Shown: one piece after another, positions 44,036 through 55,599 of the stretch
Position numbering within the stretch: position 1 is the stretch's first letter
Layout of the letters: every line of letters begins with the position of its first letter
Source: Eutypella sp. D-1
Lineage: Eukaryota; Ascomycota; Sordariomycetes; Xylariales; Diatrypaceae
Assembly (NCBI GenBank): GCA_023313575.1
Contig: JAJTTP010000002.1
Span: forward strand, 496,001-560,000
Length of the DNA stretch: 64,000 bases
Reading direction: 5' to 3'
Made by a program: the position numbers and the translations under genes
The notes under the pieces: model-generated
Told to the model about the DNA's origin: nothing
Databases searched by the model: none
Seen by the model: only the letters and a program-made list of their open reading frames with translations

Positions 44036-46972
44036 ATGCCTAAGGTGACTCGCTATCTTCTCGCAGCTCTGGGCTGCCTCGGCCTTGCCTCTACCCAGCC
44101 TGTAGACGCCGGTTCCTCGTCAGACGTCGTCGACGTACGATGGCTCGGTGACGCCCCGAAGCATAACCTAGGCACGACTTTTGGCCTTCCTTGGCCTCGC
44201 GGAAAACACCAAGCGAACTCGACCGAATTTACGGCCGCCTCAGACGGCGAGGAGCAGATCAACCTTCAATCCTGGGTGACTGGTTACTGGCCAGATGGCT
44301 CAATCAAGTGGACTGGACATGCCGTTCCGGCTTCCGACTCTGTGCCGGGCGGGTACAAAATCACTGCAGCTAGCCTACGAAACGAGACACGCTATAGCAC
44401 AGCTACACGTTCGACTAGACGCCAAGCAGAGTCTCGCCTTGTAGTAAAAGACGAGGGTGAGCAAATCGTCGTCAACACGGGAAAGCTCACGGTATCATTC
44501 CCCAAGTCAGGCTCGGTCATCGTCAGCACAATACAGACTTCAAATGGAAAGACGGTCGGCGAGAAGGGGACACTAGTTCTGCATTCGCAAACGGGCGTCC
44601 GGGACGAGGATGCCAACACGGGCGACCAAGCAATCGAGACCCTTGATTTCGAGAGCGAGATCGAGGACGTGGAGGTCGAAAACAGCGGCCCGGTGCGAAC
44701 CTTGGTCTCCGTCCGAGGGAAACACAGCATTAGTCAAACGTCAGCATCAGACCACCCAGCGTGGCTCCCTTTCATCCTCCGGTTTTACCTATATGCGGAT
44801 TCGGAGGCGGTCAGGGTGGTCCACACCCTAGTATACGATGGGGATGCGCACAAGGACTTCATTTCGGGAATTGGCATCCGTTTCCAGGTCCCTCTCGAGG
44901 GAGAGGAGCTGTACAACCGCCACGTCCGGCTCTCTGGTGTCGATGGGGGTTTCTTGAATGAAGCTGTACAAGGAATCACTGGCTTGCGCAGAGACCCCGG
45001 AGAGGAGGTTCGAAAGGCCCAGTTTCAGGGAGGCGAACTGCCAAACCCGGACACTTGGGACACTCGCGTAAGCACCCGGCTGCAGTGGATCCCCGCGTGG
45101 AACGACTACAACCTGGCCCAGCTCTCCCCCGACGGGTTCACTCTGAAGAAACGAACCAAGGCAGGGCAGAGCTGGGTCAAGATACCCGGTGGGACCCGGT
45201 CTGGTGGCCTTGCCTACCTAGGCGGCGCTACCCAGGGCGGCCTTGCGGTCGGTCTCCGCGATTTCTGGAAGCGCTACCCGACTGCGCTCGACATTAGGAA
45301 TGCCGCCACCGACACTGGCGAGATCACGCTCTGGCTCTATAGCCCTTCGGCCCAGCCGATGGACCTGCGTCCTTACCATGACGGCTTGGGCCAGGATACC
45401 TACGAGAAGCAGCTAGACGCACTGGAGATCACGTACGAGGACTACGAAGGGAGCTTCAACACGCCTCACGGGATCGCGAGGACGAACGAGGTGTTCCTCT
45501 TCGGGTTCGAGAAGACACCGGAGTCGGATGACCTCTCTACTCTGACCGACAGCCTCAACGAGCCTCCGGTGTTGGCCGCCGACCCGGAGCACATCCGACA
45601 GAGCAACGCGATCGGGACCTACTGGGAGACGCCGGGCAACGCGACCGGCACGGCGCAGACCCTTGAGAAAAACTTCGATTTCCTGTTCAAATTCTACGAG
45701 AATCAGGTCTCGGACAGGAAGTGGTACGGGTTCTGGGATCACGGAGATATCATGCATACCTACGATGATGACAGGCACACCTGGAGATATGTGAGTAGCC
45801 CCTGACGAGATGTGTTTCTGTTGCACCTGCGTGATCAGCTGGGAAATCAAACCCCACCTCCCCTGGTCACTACGAAGTCTCTCATCATCATGACTGTTGC
45901 TAACTTGAATTGATTATAGGACGTCGGAGGCTATGCATGGGACAACAGCGAACTATCGCCGGACCTCTTCTTCTGGAACTACTTCCTCAGAACTGGGAGG
46001 GCCGACGTGTACCGGTTCGCCGAGACCCACACGCGGCATACGGGCGAGGTGGACGTGTACCACCTCGGTGACTTTAAGGGTTTCGGTACGCGGCACGGTG
46101 TGCAGCATTGGGGCGACAGCGCAAAGCAGATCCGGATCTCGACGCCCATATATCGGAAGATCTTCTACTACCTTAGCGGAGGCGACGAGCGAACGGGAGA
46201 GCTCATCGATGAGGTCCTGGACGCTGAGAAGGTGTTCCTCGTCGTGGACCCCAGGCGAAAGGTGCGGAAGGATAACGGCACGTACGTGCCCGACCCGAGC
46301 GCTTTGCAGATCGACCTCGGGCTGGACTGGGCCGGGTTCGCCATCACGTGGCTGATCGAGTACGAGAGGCGGGGGCCGAGGTGGGAGGAGGCAAGGTCGA
46401 AACTATACCAGGGCATGGAGAGCATCGCTAACCTGACGTATGGCTTCGTCACGGGCCAGGCGCTATACGACATGGACACAGGCGTGATCTCGCCGCCGGC
46501 GACGGACCCCCAGAACGAGGGCCACGTGGAGGTGTCGCACCTGTCAGCGAGCTTCGGCTTGCCGGAGGTGATCGCGCAGATCACGGAGCACGCAGGCGGC
46601 GACCTGCCCGAGGGCTTCGAGGATGCCTGGCTCGACTACTGCTACTACTACGGGGCGACGGCCGACGAGCAGACGGCGCGGTACGGCGAGAGCTTCGGGA
46701 AGCTGAGTCTCAAGCAGGGCCATTCGCGGCTGACGGCGTACGCGGCGCACAAGCGCCAGAACGCGACGCTCGCAGAGCGCGCCTGGCAGGAGTTCTTCAA
46801 CCCCGGAAGCGACGGCCTGCTGCCGGATGACCCGTGGTCCAGCGTGCCCCTGGACGGCAGCGGCGTTCTGGCGCCCGTCGACGAGGCCACCTGGATCACG
46901 ACCAACGAGGCGGCGCTGTATGGGCTAGCCGGTATCGTGGATTTGGCACTCGTGGGGGAGGCTTTGACTTAA
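44036..46972 (+). CDS. Secreted exo-rhamnogalacturonan lyase-like enzyme (PL26, PcRGLX/YetA-like)
   Basis: Two exons, 44036-45790 and 45920-46972, give 935 residues. The signal peptide is residues 1-~25. The N-terminal barrel domain has the family start VRWLGDAPKHNLGTTFGLPWPRG (read in two parts: VRWLGD and GTTFGLPWPRG) and WVTGYWPDGSIKWTGHA. A central beta-sandwich and a C-terminal alpha/alpha toroid follow. The latter has WYGFWDHGDIMHTYD, DVGGYAWDNSE and HTGEVDVYHLG. These match the three-domain layout of Penicillium PcRGLX, an exo-acting lyase that splits the rhamnogalacturonan I backbone from its end. The substrate is inferred from family. No other pectinase gene lies beside it. Confidence 0.82.
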
Positions 46973-47288
46973 ACTCGTAGAGTAGAAGACTCTCTACATT
47001 TCGTACTTAATCAGTAGTGTCAATTGTACCTTATACTCTCCAAACTATCCGTCTGGACCAACAACCTTGGGCCAGCCACGGCGACCCGTAGTGAAATAAT
47101 ATTTAATAACAATATTGAATGCGAAAGGCACATATCATTGTCGCATAGTAGGCAGACTCCATCCTACCTTGCTTACGGTCTCACGCCAACCAACGTATAG
47201 TAAGTGAAGCAGGGGGAACAAAAATAAACATACATATTGTACCACCCTGTGGTGCACGGTTCAAAAAGGAAAAGGGGCCAAAAAAAAT
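46973..47288. other. Lyase 3' flank and tRNA-Tyr terminator
   Basis: AT-richer, with no gene. An A-run at about 47280-47287 gives the T-run Pol III terminator of the minus-strand tRNA-Tyr. Confidence 0.55.
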
Positions 47289-47396
47289 TCTCTCGAGACG
47301 GAGTCGAACCGCCGGCCTCAAGATATACTACCGCCACTGTTGGGCTGAAGTTTGAACAATTACAGTCTTGCGCTCTACCAGCTGAGCTATCGAGAG
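47289..47396 (-). tRNA. tRNA-Tyr (GTA) with a 35-base intron
   Basis: On the minus strand, CTCTCGA (from 47396) pairs with TCGAGAG (ending at 47290), discriminator A at 47289. The D arm is GCTC...GAGC. The anticodon stem CAAGA/TCTTG is split by the intron. The anticodon GTA is at 47363-47361, flanked by T33 and A37. The intron, 47359-47325, starts after A37. The T arm is CGGCGGTTCGACTCCGTC-like. A mature length of 73 bases is normal. T-rich termination follows. Confidence 0.93.
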
Positions 47397-48010
47397 GATG
47401 GTGTTTTCCATGATAAGAGATCTTGTCCTTGGAATTGTGGAACAATGGGCTGCTATTTACTTAGATAGACAGTGCTATCGTTGCTATCGTTGCTATCACT
47501 GCTAGTCAAGTCTAGGTCGTGCCCGTTCTAGCTTAACCTCGACCGACGTGTCCCCGAGGTAAGCTTGGAAAGTTTTGTCAATAACAAATAGTGATTAAGC
47601 AAAGTGCCGGCCTGGGTGGTGTTTTATTATTACATAAACAGGTGAAGCATGTGCAATAGAACACACAGTTATTAAATCAAGCATTGGTTCCTTCTTAAGC
47701 ACGGTTATGGCAGTGAAGCACCTGCCTACTATTGCATCGCCCTAGTATCTCCGTACCGGCCCCCGCCCGTCCCTGCCCGTGCCCGTGCCCGTCCTTCCGT
47801 TGCTCAAGCATACATCACGGAATGCTACCGGTTCCTAAGACGTTCATTGCTTAATTGCACGGATAGTGAAAAAGATGGTGCCAAGGCAAAAAACGGTAAG
47901 CTGGGTTAGAAGAGGAAACAATTCTTTGAAAAAGAAAACGCAAAGGGGGGAAACAAGACAAAAAAAAAGAAGAAAAAAGTAGGGATGCAACTCATCCATG
48001 TGCGTTGGAG
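47397..48010. other. Spacer between two tRNA genes
   Basis: No gene. A short GC-rich run of CCCGTG/CCGTCC units lies at 47759-47797, and A-rich tracts (Pol III terminator of tRNA-Ile on the minus strand) at about 47958-47980. Confidence 0.5.
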
Positions 48011-48118
48011 TGGACACGGCGAGGATCGAACTCGCGATCTCCGCATCGCCATAGAACTTTCGACCTACTGGCCGAAAATAGTATAAGAGCGACATGCTAA
48101 CCACTGCACCACGCGTCC
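48011..48118 (-). tRNA. tRNA-Ile (TAT) with a 35-base intron
   Basis: On the minus strand, GGACGCG (from 48118) pairs with CGTGTCC (ending 48012), discriminator A at 48011. The D arm GTGC/GCAT pairs with one G-T. The anticodon arm is read as TCGCT/TGCGG with anticodon TAT at 48085-48083, flanked by T33 and A37. This gives a T31-T39 mismatch, so the exact intron ends are less certain. The intron is placed at 48081-48047. The T arm GCGAG-TTCGATC-CTCGC is perfect. Mature length is 73. Confidence 0.82.
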
Positions 48119-49262
48119 TGGGTTTGCCCGTTAGCGGTCTTATTTGTGCTTATCAAGATTAGTTGAGTTCCGATTAGCTAATGTTGCAGGAATGAGCGAG
48201 AAATAAAGTTTCATTCCTTCGAAATGTAGAAAGGCGGACAGGCGGATTAGTTTTAGCTCTTCTTGCGTTTGTTTCTATACGGAGTAAAGCAGTAGATAGT
48301 TGCACTGTCTATGTGCATATCTGACATACCTAAGCAGGTACCTAGGTAGCTTTACTAAGTACTTCGTAGGGTGTGTCATCTTCACTAGCATGAGATAAAG
48401 AGAAAATGATGTCATGCTACTTATTTGCAGGCTGAAAACAGTAAAAATAATAGGAAATCCCCATAAACGTAATTCAATTAACCATTTGTAACTCCGTACG
48501 GATATGTATATAAGGGATGTTCGAGGGCACTACTACCTACATTCCGATGGACCTTGGTGGCTACGAAGTACGTGTGCCCATTCATAAGTACCTATCATGA
48601 CCTTGGAAGCAATTCAGTAGCGATGCTTACGTAGTGGACCTTAGTAGGGCCGGGCTGATCGGCCTAAATCACTGGAGGGCTTGCAGGAGGGCAACAGGGC
48701 TTCGTTCTAAATGTTGTTAACTATTGCCCTAATTTGGAACCACGCAGTCTACAGAAAATGATTTACATGAACATGCAGACATCTGGTTAGATCCATGAGA
48801 ATTCTGTGCTTACTTTCACTTGTTAATCTTCTACCTGTCTTTATGGGCTTGCAGATGGATGCTATCCGTCACTTCAGCTCCAACCAACCAAACCCTTTCG
48901 GTACCTATCGTGTACTAAGTATCCATGGATGATGCATGATGCTGACAGTTATTTTTAAACAGTCAGAAAAGTATGGTAGTTCAATCGTTTATGAAGACGT
49001 CACAAGAGCGGGATGTACCGTAGCACAGCTCTCATCTGCAACATATCGGCATAAAGCATAACTGACTGAGGCTGGTACTCAAATAAATCGGCGATGTGTA
49101 GCTATCGCCTTTTTCATCCACGTCTCTATCACGCTTTGCAATTTTCTGATACATCCATTGACAACTCTAGGGGCTATACCGTACTGTCCCGTGATTTTGA
49201 AATCTTACCTTCACTTACCAAATTGAAAAGATTATATCCCAAGGCTTGCGCTGCTTTATAAA
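48119..49262. other. Intergenic (1.1 kb)
   Basis: No gene seen. It carries an ACCT/AGGT motif at 48332-48352. The far end is the promoter of the next gene. Confidence 0.5.
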
Positions 49263-49919
49263 ATGAAGGGTGACGGCCAACCACTTATCAGCCGCCAGTT
49301 CCCGCCCTCCTTCGGGCTCTACACCGACTCCGCGATGGGCAGTAGGATGATGCTCGGCGCCCACCAATCTCAACCACTCTACGCCGTGTCGCTGCACACG
49401 GGATGGTCAGGGAAGCCGTCCACCATCTTGCACAATGGCCGCAGCAACAAGGACCCGCCGCTGGCCACTGCTGACCACTCCATGTTCGGGAGCACCTGCA
49501 CAGTCGAACTGCCTCCCCTTCCCACTGACACCACAGGAGCCGTCTCCGAGGAGCGCGCCACCACATCCGGCTGGTACCACAAGAAGATGAATTTCAGCAT
49601 CGAGGTGGAGTCCATGGGACAGAGGGAAGCGTTTGAATGGCGCCGCAGCCGCGGCTCTGAGGTCGCGGCCCTAGGAGCTTCCCATTCAGGCTGGAAGTTG
49701 GTGCGCTTATCCACTGGCGAAGTCGTCGCTGCTTGGGCCGATGCTTCCATGAGCATCACGAAGCATATGCAGTTTCATTTCCTCGGCAGTGGGGCCTCTG
49801 GTGCCCTGGGCGAGCGCTGGGCTGTCATGACCGTCATCACTGCGCTCAGGATGTGGGATATGGAGAGGAGAAAGCGCCGTAGTGCGGCTGGCGCTGGAGG
49901 GGGTGGTGGCGGTGGTTAG
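49263..49919 (+). CDS. Conserved fungal protein of unknown function (218 aa)
   Basis: Intronless, 218 residues with good coding bias. There is no signal peptide or membrane helix. The pattern of short beta-strand-like segments (PLYAVSLHTG, STILHNG, FEWRRSRGSEV, GWKLVRLSTGEVVAAWA, FHFLGSG) resembles the tubby/LURP-one-like barrel seen in many uncharacterised fungal proteins with a FEWR...W..W layout. A basic RRKRR stretch and a Gly run end the protein. The function is unknown. The barrel resemblance is by pattern only. Confidence 0.7.
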   Translation: MKGDGQPLISRQFPPSFGLYTDSAMGSRMMLGAHQSQPLYAVSLHTGWSGKPSTILHNGRSNKDPPLATADHSMFGSTCTVELPPLPTDTTGAVSEERATTSGWYHKKMNFSIEVESMGQREAFEWRRSRGSEVAALGASHSGWKLVRLSTGEVVAAWADASMSITKHMQFHFLGSGASGALGERWAVMTVITALRMWDMERRKRRSAAGAGGGGGGG

Positions 49920-50810
49920 GATGACGTCGGGTAGAGGCTATATGAATGGTTTAGCGGGGCTTCTATTTGGAGTAGGAATATACCCGGGGTTGGGGCGTCT
50001 ATACTTCATATCATGCTGTTATACAGCAAGATGATTCATCGCTCGATTGAGCAGGGTATTGTTGATCCGAACTGTCTGGGCGAATGTATTCTTGTACAGT
50101 TGTTTCTTAGTTTTGGGGCTCTGTTCGTGGCAGTCCTGTGCCTTCTAGTCACCGGCTCTAGGCCCCTCTCCTAGGTAGGTGTTGGCGAGGGTGTACGGGA
50201 AGACCAAGGGAAAGCAATTTTTTTCTTCCTTTCCCAAGCCATCGTGGAAAGACCATTTGCGTCGATTATGTTCAACCAACCCCGTGCTAGCCTGTGTTGA
50301 TTTAAGAGGTAGGTCACCCTGCCTACTTTAGTACTAGGCAGCCTACCGGGGCTATAGTATTCTCATACGATATTACATGGAATAGACACATAAGAAGAAT
50401 AACAGTAAAATGGAGAAAGGGAGAAGAAAAGTAATTAGTCATGCTATAATTGGGATTGTGTCCCTCGGATGAACAAGAAGCATAGAAGGGGTATGTTTTT
50501 AGTAATCTTACACCATTACCTCAAGCGGAGACGGGGACGGGCGCACTCATCGGCCGCTAGCTAGGCTGCTCTCATTGTTGCGTAACATATGCCGGCGGCC
50601 GGATATTTGGAATTAAACTAACTTAAGTCCGGACAGTGAATGACGGAGTGCAGCGGGAGCCTGAATCAGATCAATTATAAGTACGATACCGAATACCGAA
50701 GAACAAACATTGTCTTCTTGTGAATTAGCATTCCTCGTGTACCAATTTCGCCTACGACGATTATAGCTTTGCCTTACGATATCAGGAATCAATCAACTAG
50801 GAAATAGATC
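49920..50810. other. Intergenic and aldo/keto reductase promoter
   Basis: No gene. A CCTAGGTAGGT motif lies near 50170. The leader before 50811 is AT-rich. Confidence 0.5.
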
Positions 50811-51974
50811 ATGGCGCCACTAGAGAAAGCTCGGCCCCTCACACGCCGTCTTGGCAAAGACGGACCCGAAATTCCGGCCGTTGGCTTCGGCTTGATGGGT
50901 ATTAGTGTGGCATACGGAGCGGCCGAGTACGTATTACAGTTCCGGACCCGGAACCGTAGATAGAGAATTGACTAACATTTATACTTTTGATTCCAGCCCA
51001 GACGAGGACCGGCTCAAACTCCTTGATCGCGCCTGGGAACTCGGGTGCACCAATTAGGACACGGCCGACGCCTACGGGGATAGCGAAGACCTCATCGGGA
51101 AGTGGTTCAAACTCCACCCCGAGCGCCGCCGCGACATTTTCCTAGCCACCAAGTTTGGCCTCAAAGCCAACCCGGATGGCAACATCACGGTCGACTCCTC
51201 GCCTGAATACGCGAGACAGCAGGCCGAGACCAGTTTGAAGCGCCTCGGAGTGGATTACATAGATCTTTACTACCTGCATCGTCCTAACCCCGACGTCCCA
51301 ATCGAGACGACAGTCGGCGAACTAAAGAAGCTGGTGGAGTAAGTTGCAACAGTAGAACCAACCATCCATGGCAATGACTGACATGCGCTTTCTCGTGCAG
51401 GGAAGGGAAGGTCAAGTATCTGGGTATCTCGGAATGCTCGTCCAACACGCTGCGTCGCGCATACTCCGTACACCCCATCCACGCGGTACAACTGGAGTAC
51501 AACCCGTGGACTCTCGATATCGAGGGGCCGGAGGGAACCCACCTACTCCGCACAACCAAAGAGCTGGGCGTGGCCCTCTTCGCCTACTCACCACTGGGGC
51601 GGGGCATCATGACGGGGCGGTTCCGGACGGCGGAGGACTTCGGCCCGGACGACGTCCGTCGCCACCTTGCGCGCTACCAGGGCGACAACTTCCGGAAGAA
51701 TCTGGCGCTAGTGGACAAGTTCGCCGAGGCGGCGCGCGCCAAGGGCCGTACCCCCGGCCAGATGGTGCTGGCCTGGCTCTTAGCCCAGGGTGACAATGTC
51801 TTCGTCATCCCCGGCACTAAGAAGATCCCTTATCTCGAGGAAAATTTCGGGGCCTCCGAGATCCTGCTCTCCGAGGAGGAGGACCGTGCCCTGCGCAAGC
51901 TGGTGTCGGAGGCCGGTGTCAGCGGCGACCGCAGCGCCATGTTCGGCGGATTTGTCGACACCGTATCCCTATAG
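50811..51974 (+). pseudogene. Aldo/keto reductase with one in-frame TAG in place of Trp
   Basis: Three exons with sound junctions: 50811-50926, 50997-51338 and 51401-51974, giving 344 codons including the end stop. Only one defect is visible: codon 59 is TAG (51055-51057) in GCTN-stop-DTADAYG, where the family has Trp (TGG). The rest is intact, including the catalytic tetrad Asp60, Tyr65, Lys91 (LATKFG) and His133 (YLHRP), and the cofactor part VIPGTKKIPYLEEN. It belongs to the yeast/plant AKR group that reduces aldehydes and ketones with NADPH. The stop lies just before the active-site Asp, so an unedited product would be a 58-residue fragment. TGG-to-TAG equals a CpA-to-TpA change on the other strand (RIP signature). 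UAG is also a favoured substrate of fungal A-to-I editing, which would restore Trp. It may therefore be a real gene, read through or edited, and not a dead one. Confidence 0.85.
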
Positions 51975-52469
51975 AGTTGAATGGGCCTCGCAACGATAGC
52001 GAATCAATGCGAAGTGACGAAGGTGTGGGAACTTAACTCTAGAAATGCTCTCGGATTGCTCTGCAGTCTTGTTCAGTTGAAATAAGTGTACATGCTTATT
52101 TTATTTAAAGCTTAGCTACAATTATCATAGGAGGAAGATTGCTTATATATTGATTAAAACGGTATTATCGGCTTTTATTAAGGAGTGTTGTGGTATTTTT
52201 AAATATTATTACGAAGCGGTAGGCTATAATAGGTTTGGTATTATCGAATTGTTAAGCTATTTTATAAATTTTAAAAGTAAAAAAAAAAGGAAGAAAAGGT
52301 TAAATTTATAAGTAATAAGGCATTTATAAATAATAATAAAACTTTTTAAAATAACTATTTAAAATGGCTAATATTTAAAGTTATTATAATATATAAATAA
52401 CGATATTACTTATTTATTATTTTATTTTTTAAGATTATAATAACTATTATAATAATTATCGTTATAATA
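51975..52469. other. Boundary between unique DNA and the AT-rich repeat block
   Basis: Composition changes abruptly at about 52085-52100, roughly 115 bases after the reductase stop. From there on the DNA is AT-rich with frequent TpA and few CpA/TpG. The stretch 52100-52469 precedes the left LTR and resembles RIP-mutated sequence of unknown origin. Confidence 0.6.
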
Positions 52470-52882
52470 TGTTATGGCCTGACTAGGCCAAGTGGGGGCT
52501 GGTAACCCTATTCGTTAGCGGTACTGCCGGAAAAATAAAAACGTAAGCTAACCATATTTAATAAGCTATAAAAAAAGCCATACATAGATCCGTTATAATC
52601 CATGGATTTAAAGGTATTAATTAAATCTGTTACGATCTAAAGATTTAACATAATTACATATTCCAATATCAGGAATAAAAAATATAAATAATATATAATT
52701 ACGTTCGTTACCTTTTTTTTAAATAGTTTTTAAGCTTATTAACTTATAATATAACTCGGTTATTTAAAGCACTTTTTTTTTTATTATCACTAAACGCGAT
52801 TATTTATTACTTAAAACCCTTAGCACTTTTATTAATATAAACTTTTTAACTGGATTAATAGTTAAAAATAAACCGGCCGTTA
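52470..52882 (+). repeat. 5' LTR of the Gypsy element
   Basis: Starts TGTTATGGCCTG and ends at CCGGCCGTTA, where the CA end has probably become TA by RIP. It aligns along its whole length with the 3' LTR, with differences nearly all C/T or G/A. Confidence 0.85.
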
Positions 52883-53149
52883 TACGTTATAAACTTTTAT
52901 TTAATAATATTATTAGCTTTAAATAATATTCGATATTATATCTTTTTTAAGCTAAAATTTTTAATAAGTTATTTAATAATTGCTCGAACAAATCGAATAA
53001 ATCGAACGAATAATAATTACATTTGTAAATTAAAAGGTTATACCCGTTAAATTTAAACTTAAAAAACCTGAACCTTATAATAATATTACCCCCGTACGAC
53101 CTTTTTTTATTACAGCCGTAATTTACTTATATTAATAACGTTATATATA

Positions 53150-53850
53150 TATTACGGAAGTTAATAAAATCCTTAATATTATATTATACTTTACCGGGGG
53201 GATAATTTAATGGTTTAAACCTATTTTAAATGCTTTCGTAAAGGTAAAGGAGAAAAAAAGATCTACGGAAACCAAACGCTTTTTTAAAAAATATAAAAAT
53301 TTCGAGGAAAAAATAAAAGCTAATTACGGAAATCCGGATAAAGCCCGAGCCGTTACGTAATAACTCTTAACGTTTAAATAAAAAAAAGCAGCCTATATAT
53401 ACGCCGCGTAATTTAAATAACTTGCCGCTAAAATAGATTAAATTAACGATAAATCCTTTATTAATACGTTTTATTAAGGACTTAAAGATTTAGTTAAAGA
53501 TAAAATCATCACGTAAAATAAATTAGGTATTTTCGATAAATTTATTACTTTAATAATTAAAATCGATAATAAATAATTTAAATAATAATAAAAAAAAAAG
53601 GATATTATATACTTAAAGGATTTAAAAAACATTAAAATAATAAGAATCAGGATTAAAAACTTACCGATATATCTTACGGTACGGCATTAGAACCTATATT
53701 ATTTAACATGATATAAAAAGATAAACGATAAATTAAATGCTATAATTATAATAAAATAAAACATTTTAAAAAAGAATATAAAAAATTTAAATAAAATAAA
53801 AATTAAAGATTTATACCTGAAAGAAAATAACCCCTTACCGGTAAAAGAAC
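53150..53850 (+). pseudogene. gag relic
   Basis: Ignoring stops, the frame near 53212-53480 reads like a retrotransposon gag: WFKPILNAF, NFEEKIKANYGNPD, LAAKID and FI.TFY.GLKD. A zinc knuckle follows at about 53735-53790 (CYNYNKIKHFKKEY), where two of the Cys have become Tyr as expected from TGC-to-TAT/TAC changes. Frames are broken by several TAA/TAG codons. Confidence 0.7.
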
Positions 53851-55599
53851 GTTTAAAATAATCCGCCGCGTATATTCGGATAATAACATTTATTAATAAG
53901 GATTATAAAAAGCTAAACGATTAGCTTAAGCCGCCGTAAAACGATAACGTTAATAATAATAAAATAAATACTTTAATAACAATAAAGAAAAAGCTTTTAC
54001 GGAAGCTTATTACGTAAAAAAAAAAAGATAAAACGATTAATTAATTAGTTTAAAAAACGATAAAACTATAAACTAAAAAAAATATATAACATTTACGTTA
54101 AACGATTTTAATAACGCTTTAAAAAGTAACGATTTAAAATTTACTTATAATAACTTCGTAATTAGGACAAGTTTATTAGTTAAGAAATTTAAACTTAAAT
54201 ACCGTATTTTTTAAAATACCCCGTTAACTGTTAAAAATATAAATGCTACTGGCATAAAAAATAAAAAATCGGTATTATTAACCGAATCAAATAAATAGCT
54301 AAAAAAGGATTCGATTTTTTATAATAAAAAAAAAACAAAACCGATTAACGATGGTATAAAGAAATTCGGCATTATTATAACCGCGTACCGTATAAATAGG
54401 AATGGCTAAAAAGGATATCCTGCCCCGGAGGATATTAGGTATACCATTATAACAAATGTACTTATTAAACGTTAAAAGCCATAAAAATCCGGAACGAAAT
54501 CGAATAATAAGAATATAAAATCCGATACTAAAAAAATAAATTATTAAACGCCGATTTATATACGTTTAAAGATTTGTTAAAAAGAATAACCTTTAATAAA
54601 ATTAATTTTAAATATTTTTATAAGGATTTAAAAGTAAAAAAATAATTATACGTATAAAAGGAATCCAATAAAAAAAAACTTTATAATAACTTATATAACG
54701 CCGTATAAGTTTACGGTAAGGATTTAAAAAAATAAAACCGCTTATATTAAAGTTATAAAGCGGTATTTTAAGGTTTAAAAATGTAATACGATATTTATAA
54801 GCCATTTTAAAAGCTTAAAAACGATACGGATATACCATAGTATAAATAAAGGTTAAAAATAACTGGTATACCGTTATAATAAATAACGAAGCCGACGGTA
54901 ATTATATAACTTTAAAATTATGTAATAAGTTATAACTATTATAAAAAAAGAAATAACACCTTTATAACATAATAAGAACTAAGGGTTATGCTTTTTAATA
55001 CGACGAAAAAAAAATATTACGAAAAACCGATTAATTTAACATATATATCGAAAAATAAAAAATAAAACGTTATTTTCGACATTATGCTTTTAAAAGGATA
55101 CGACATAATCTTTAAATAACCATAGCTATATTAATATAATTTATCGATTAATTAAAAAACTGGCTAAATAATATTCCCTTATTTTCCAAAAACCGATAAC
55201 AATTTAAAAAAAAGATTTTAATACTTAACGGATAGCAAATACGGATATAAGGATACGATAAAAACCTTATTAAAAAGAATGTAACAAATTAAAAAAAAAG
55301 GATATAAAAAAAGGATTAAACAAATTATCGTATTTATCCGATAACGATTCCGCCTTTTTAACAGTATTTTAAAAAAAGAAAATACGACGATATCACGAAT
55401 ACGTAACGTACTACCATAATATTATTAATACGATAAGGTGTTTTACAAAAAATTTAAAAAAGGATTATTAGATTATAATAAATAAGATCACGAGATTATT
55501 TTTATAAAAGGAAAAATATTACGATTCCATAAGATTTATAACCTTAACAAAATCGAATTTAAAGAATTACGAAAATACCTCGAAAATAAATTAATAAAA

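Noticed and set aside
54608..54805. Open frames in the AT-rich block (54608-54805, 60828-61055, 62594-62839)
   Set aside because: They are rich in Ile, Lys, Phe and Tyr, as expected by chance in AT-rich DNA; no sign of selection.
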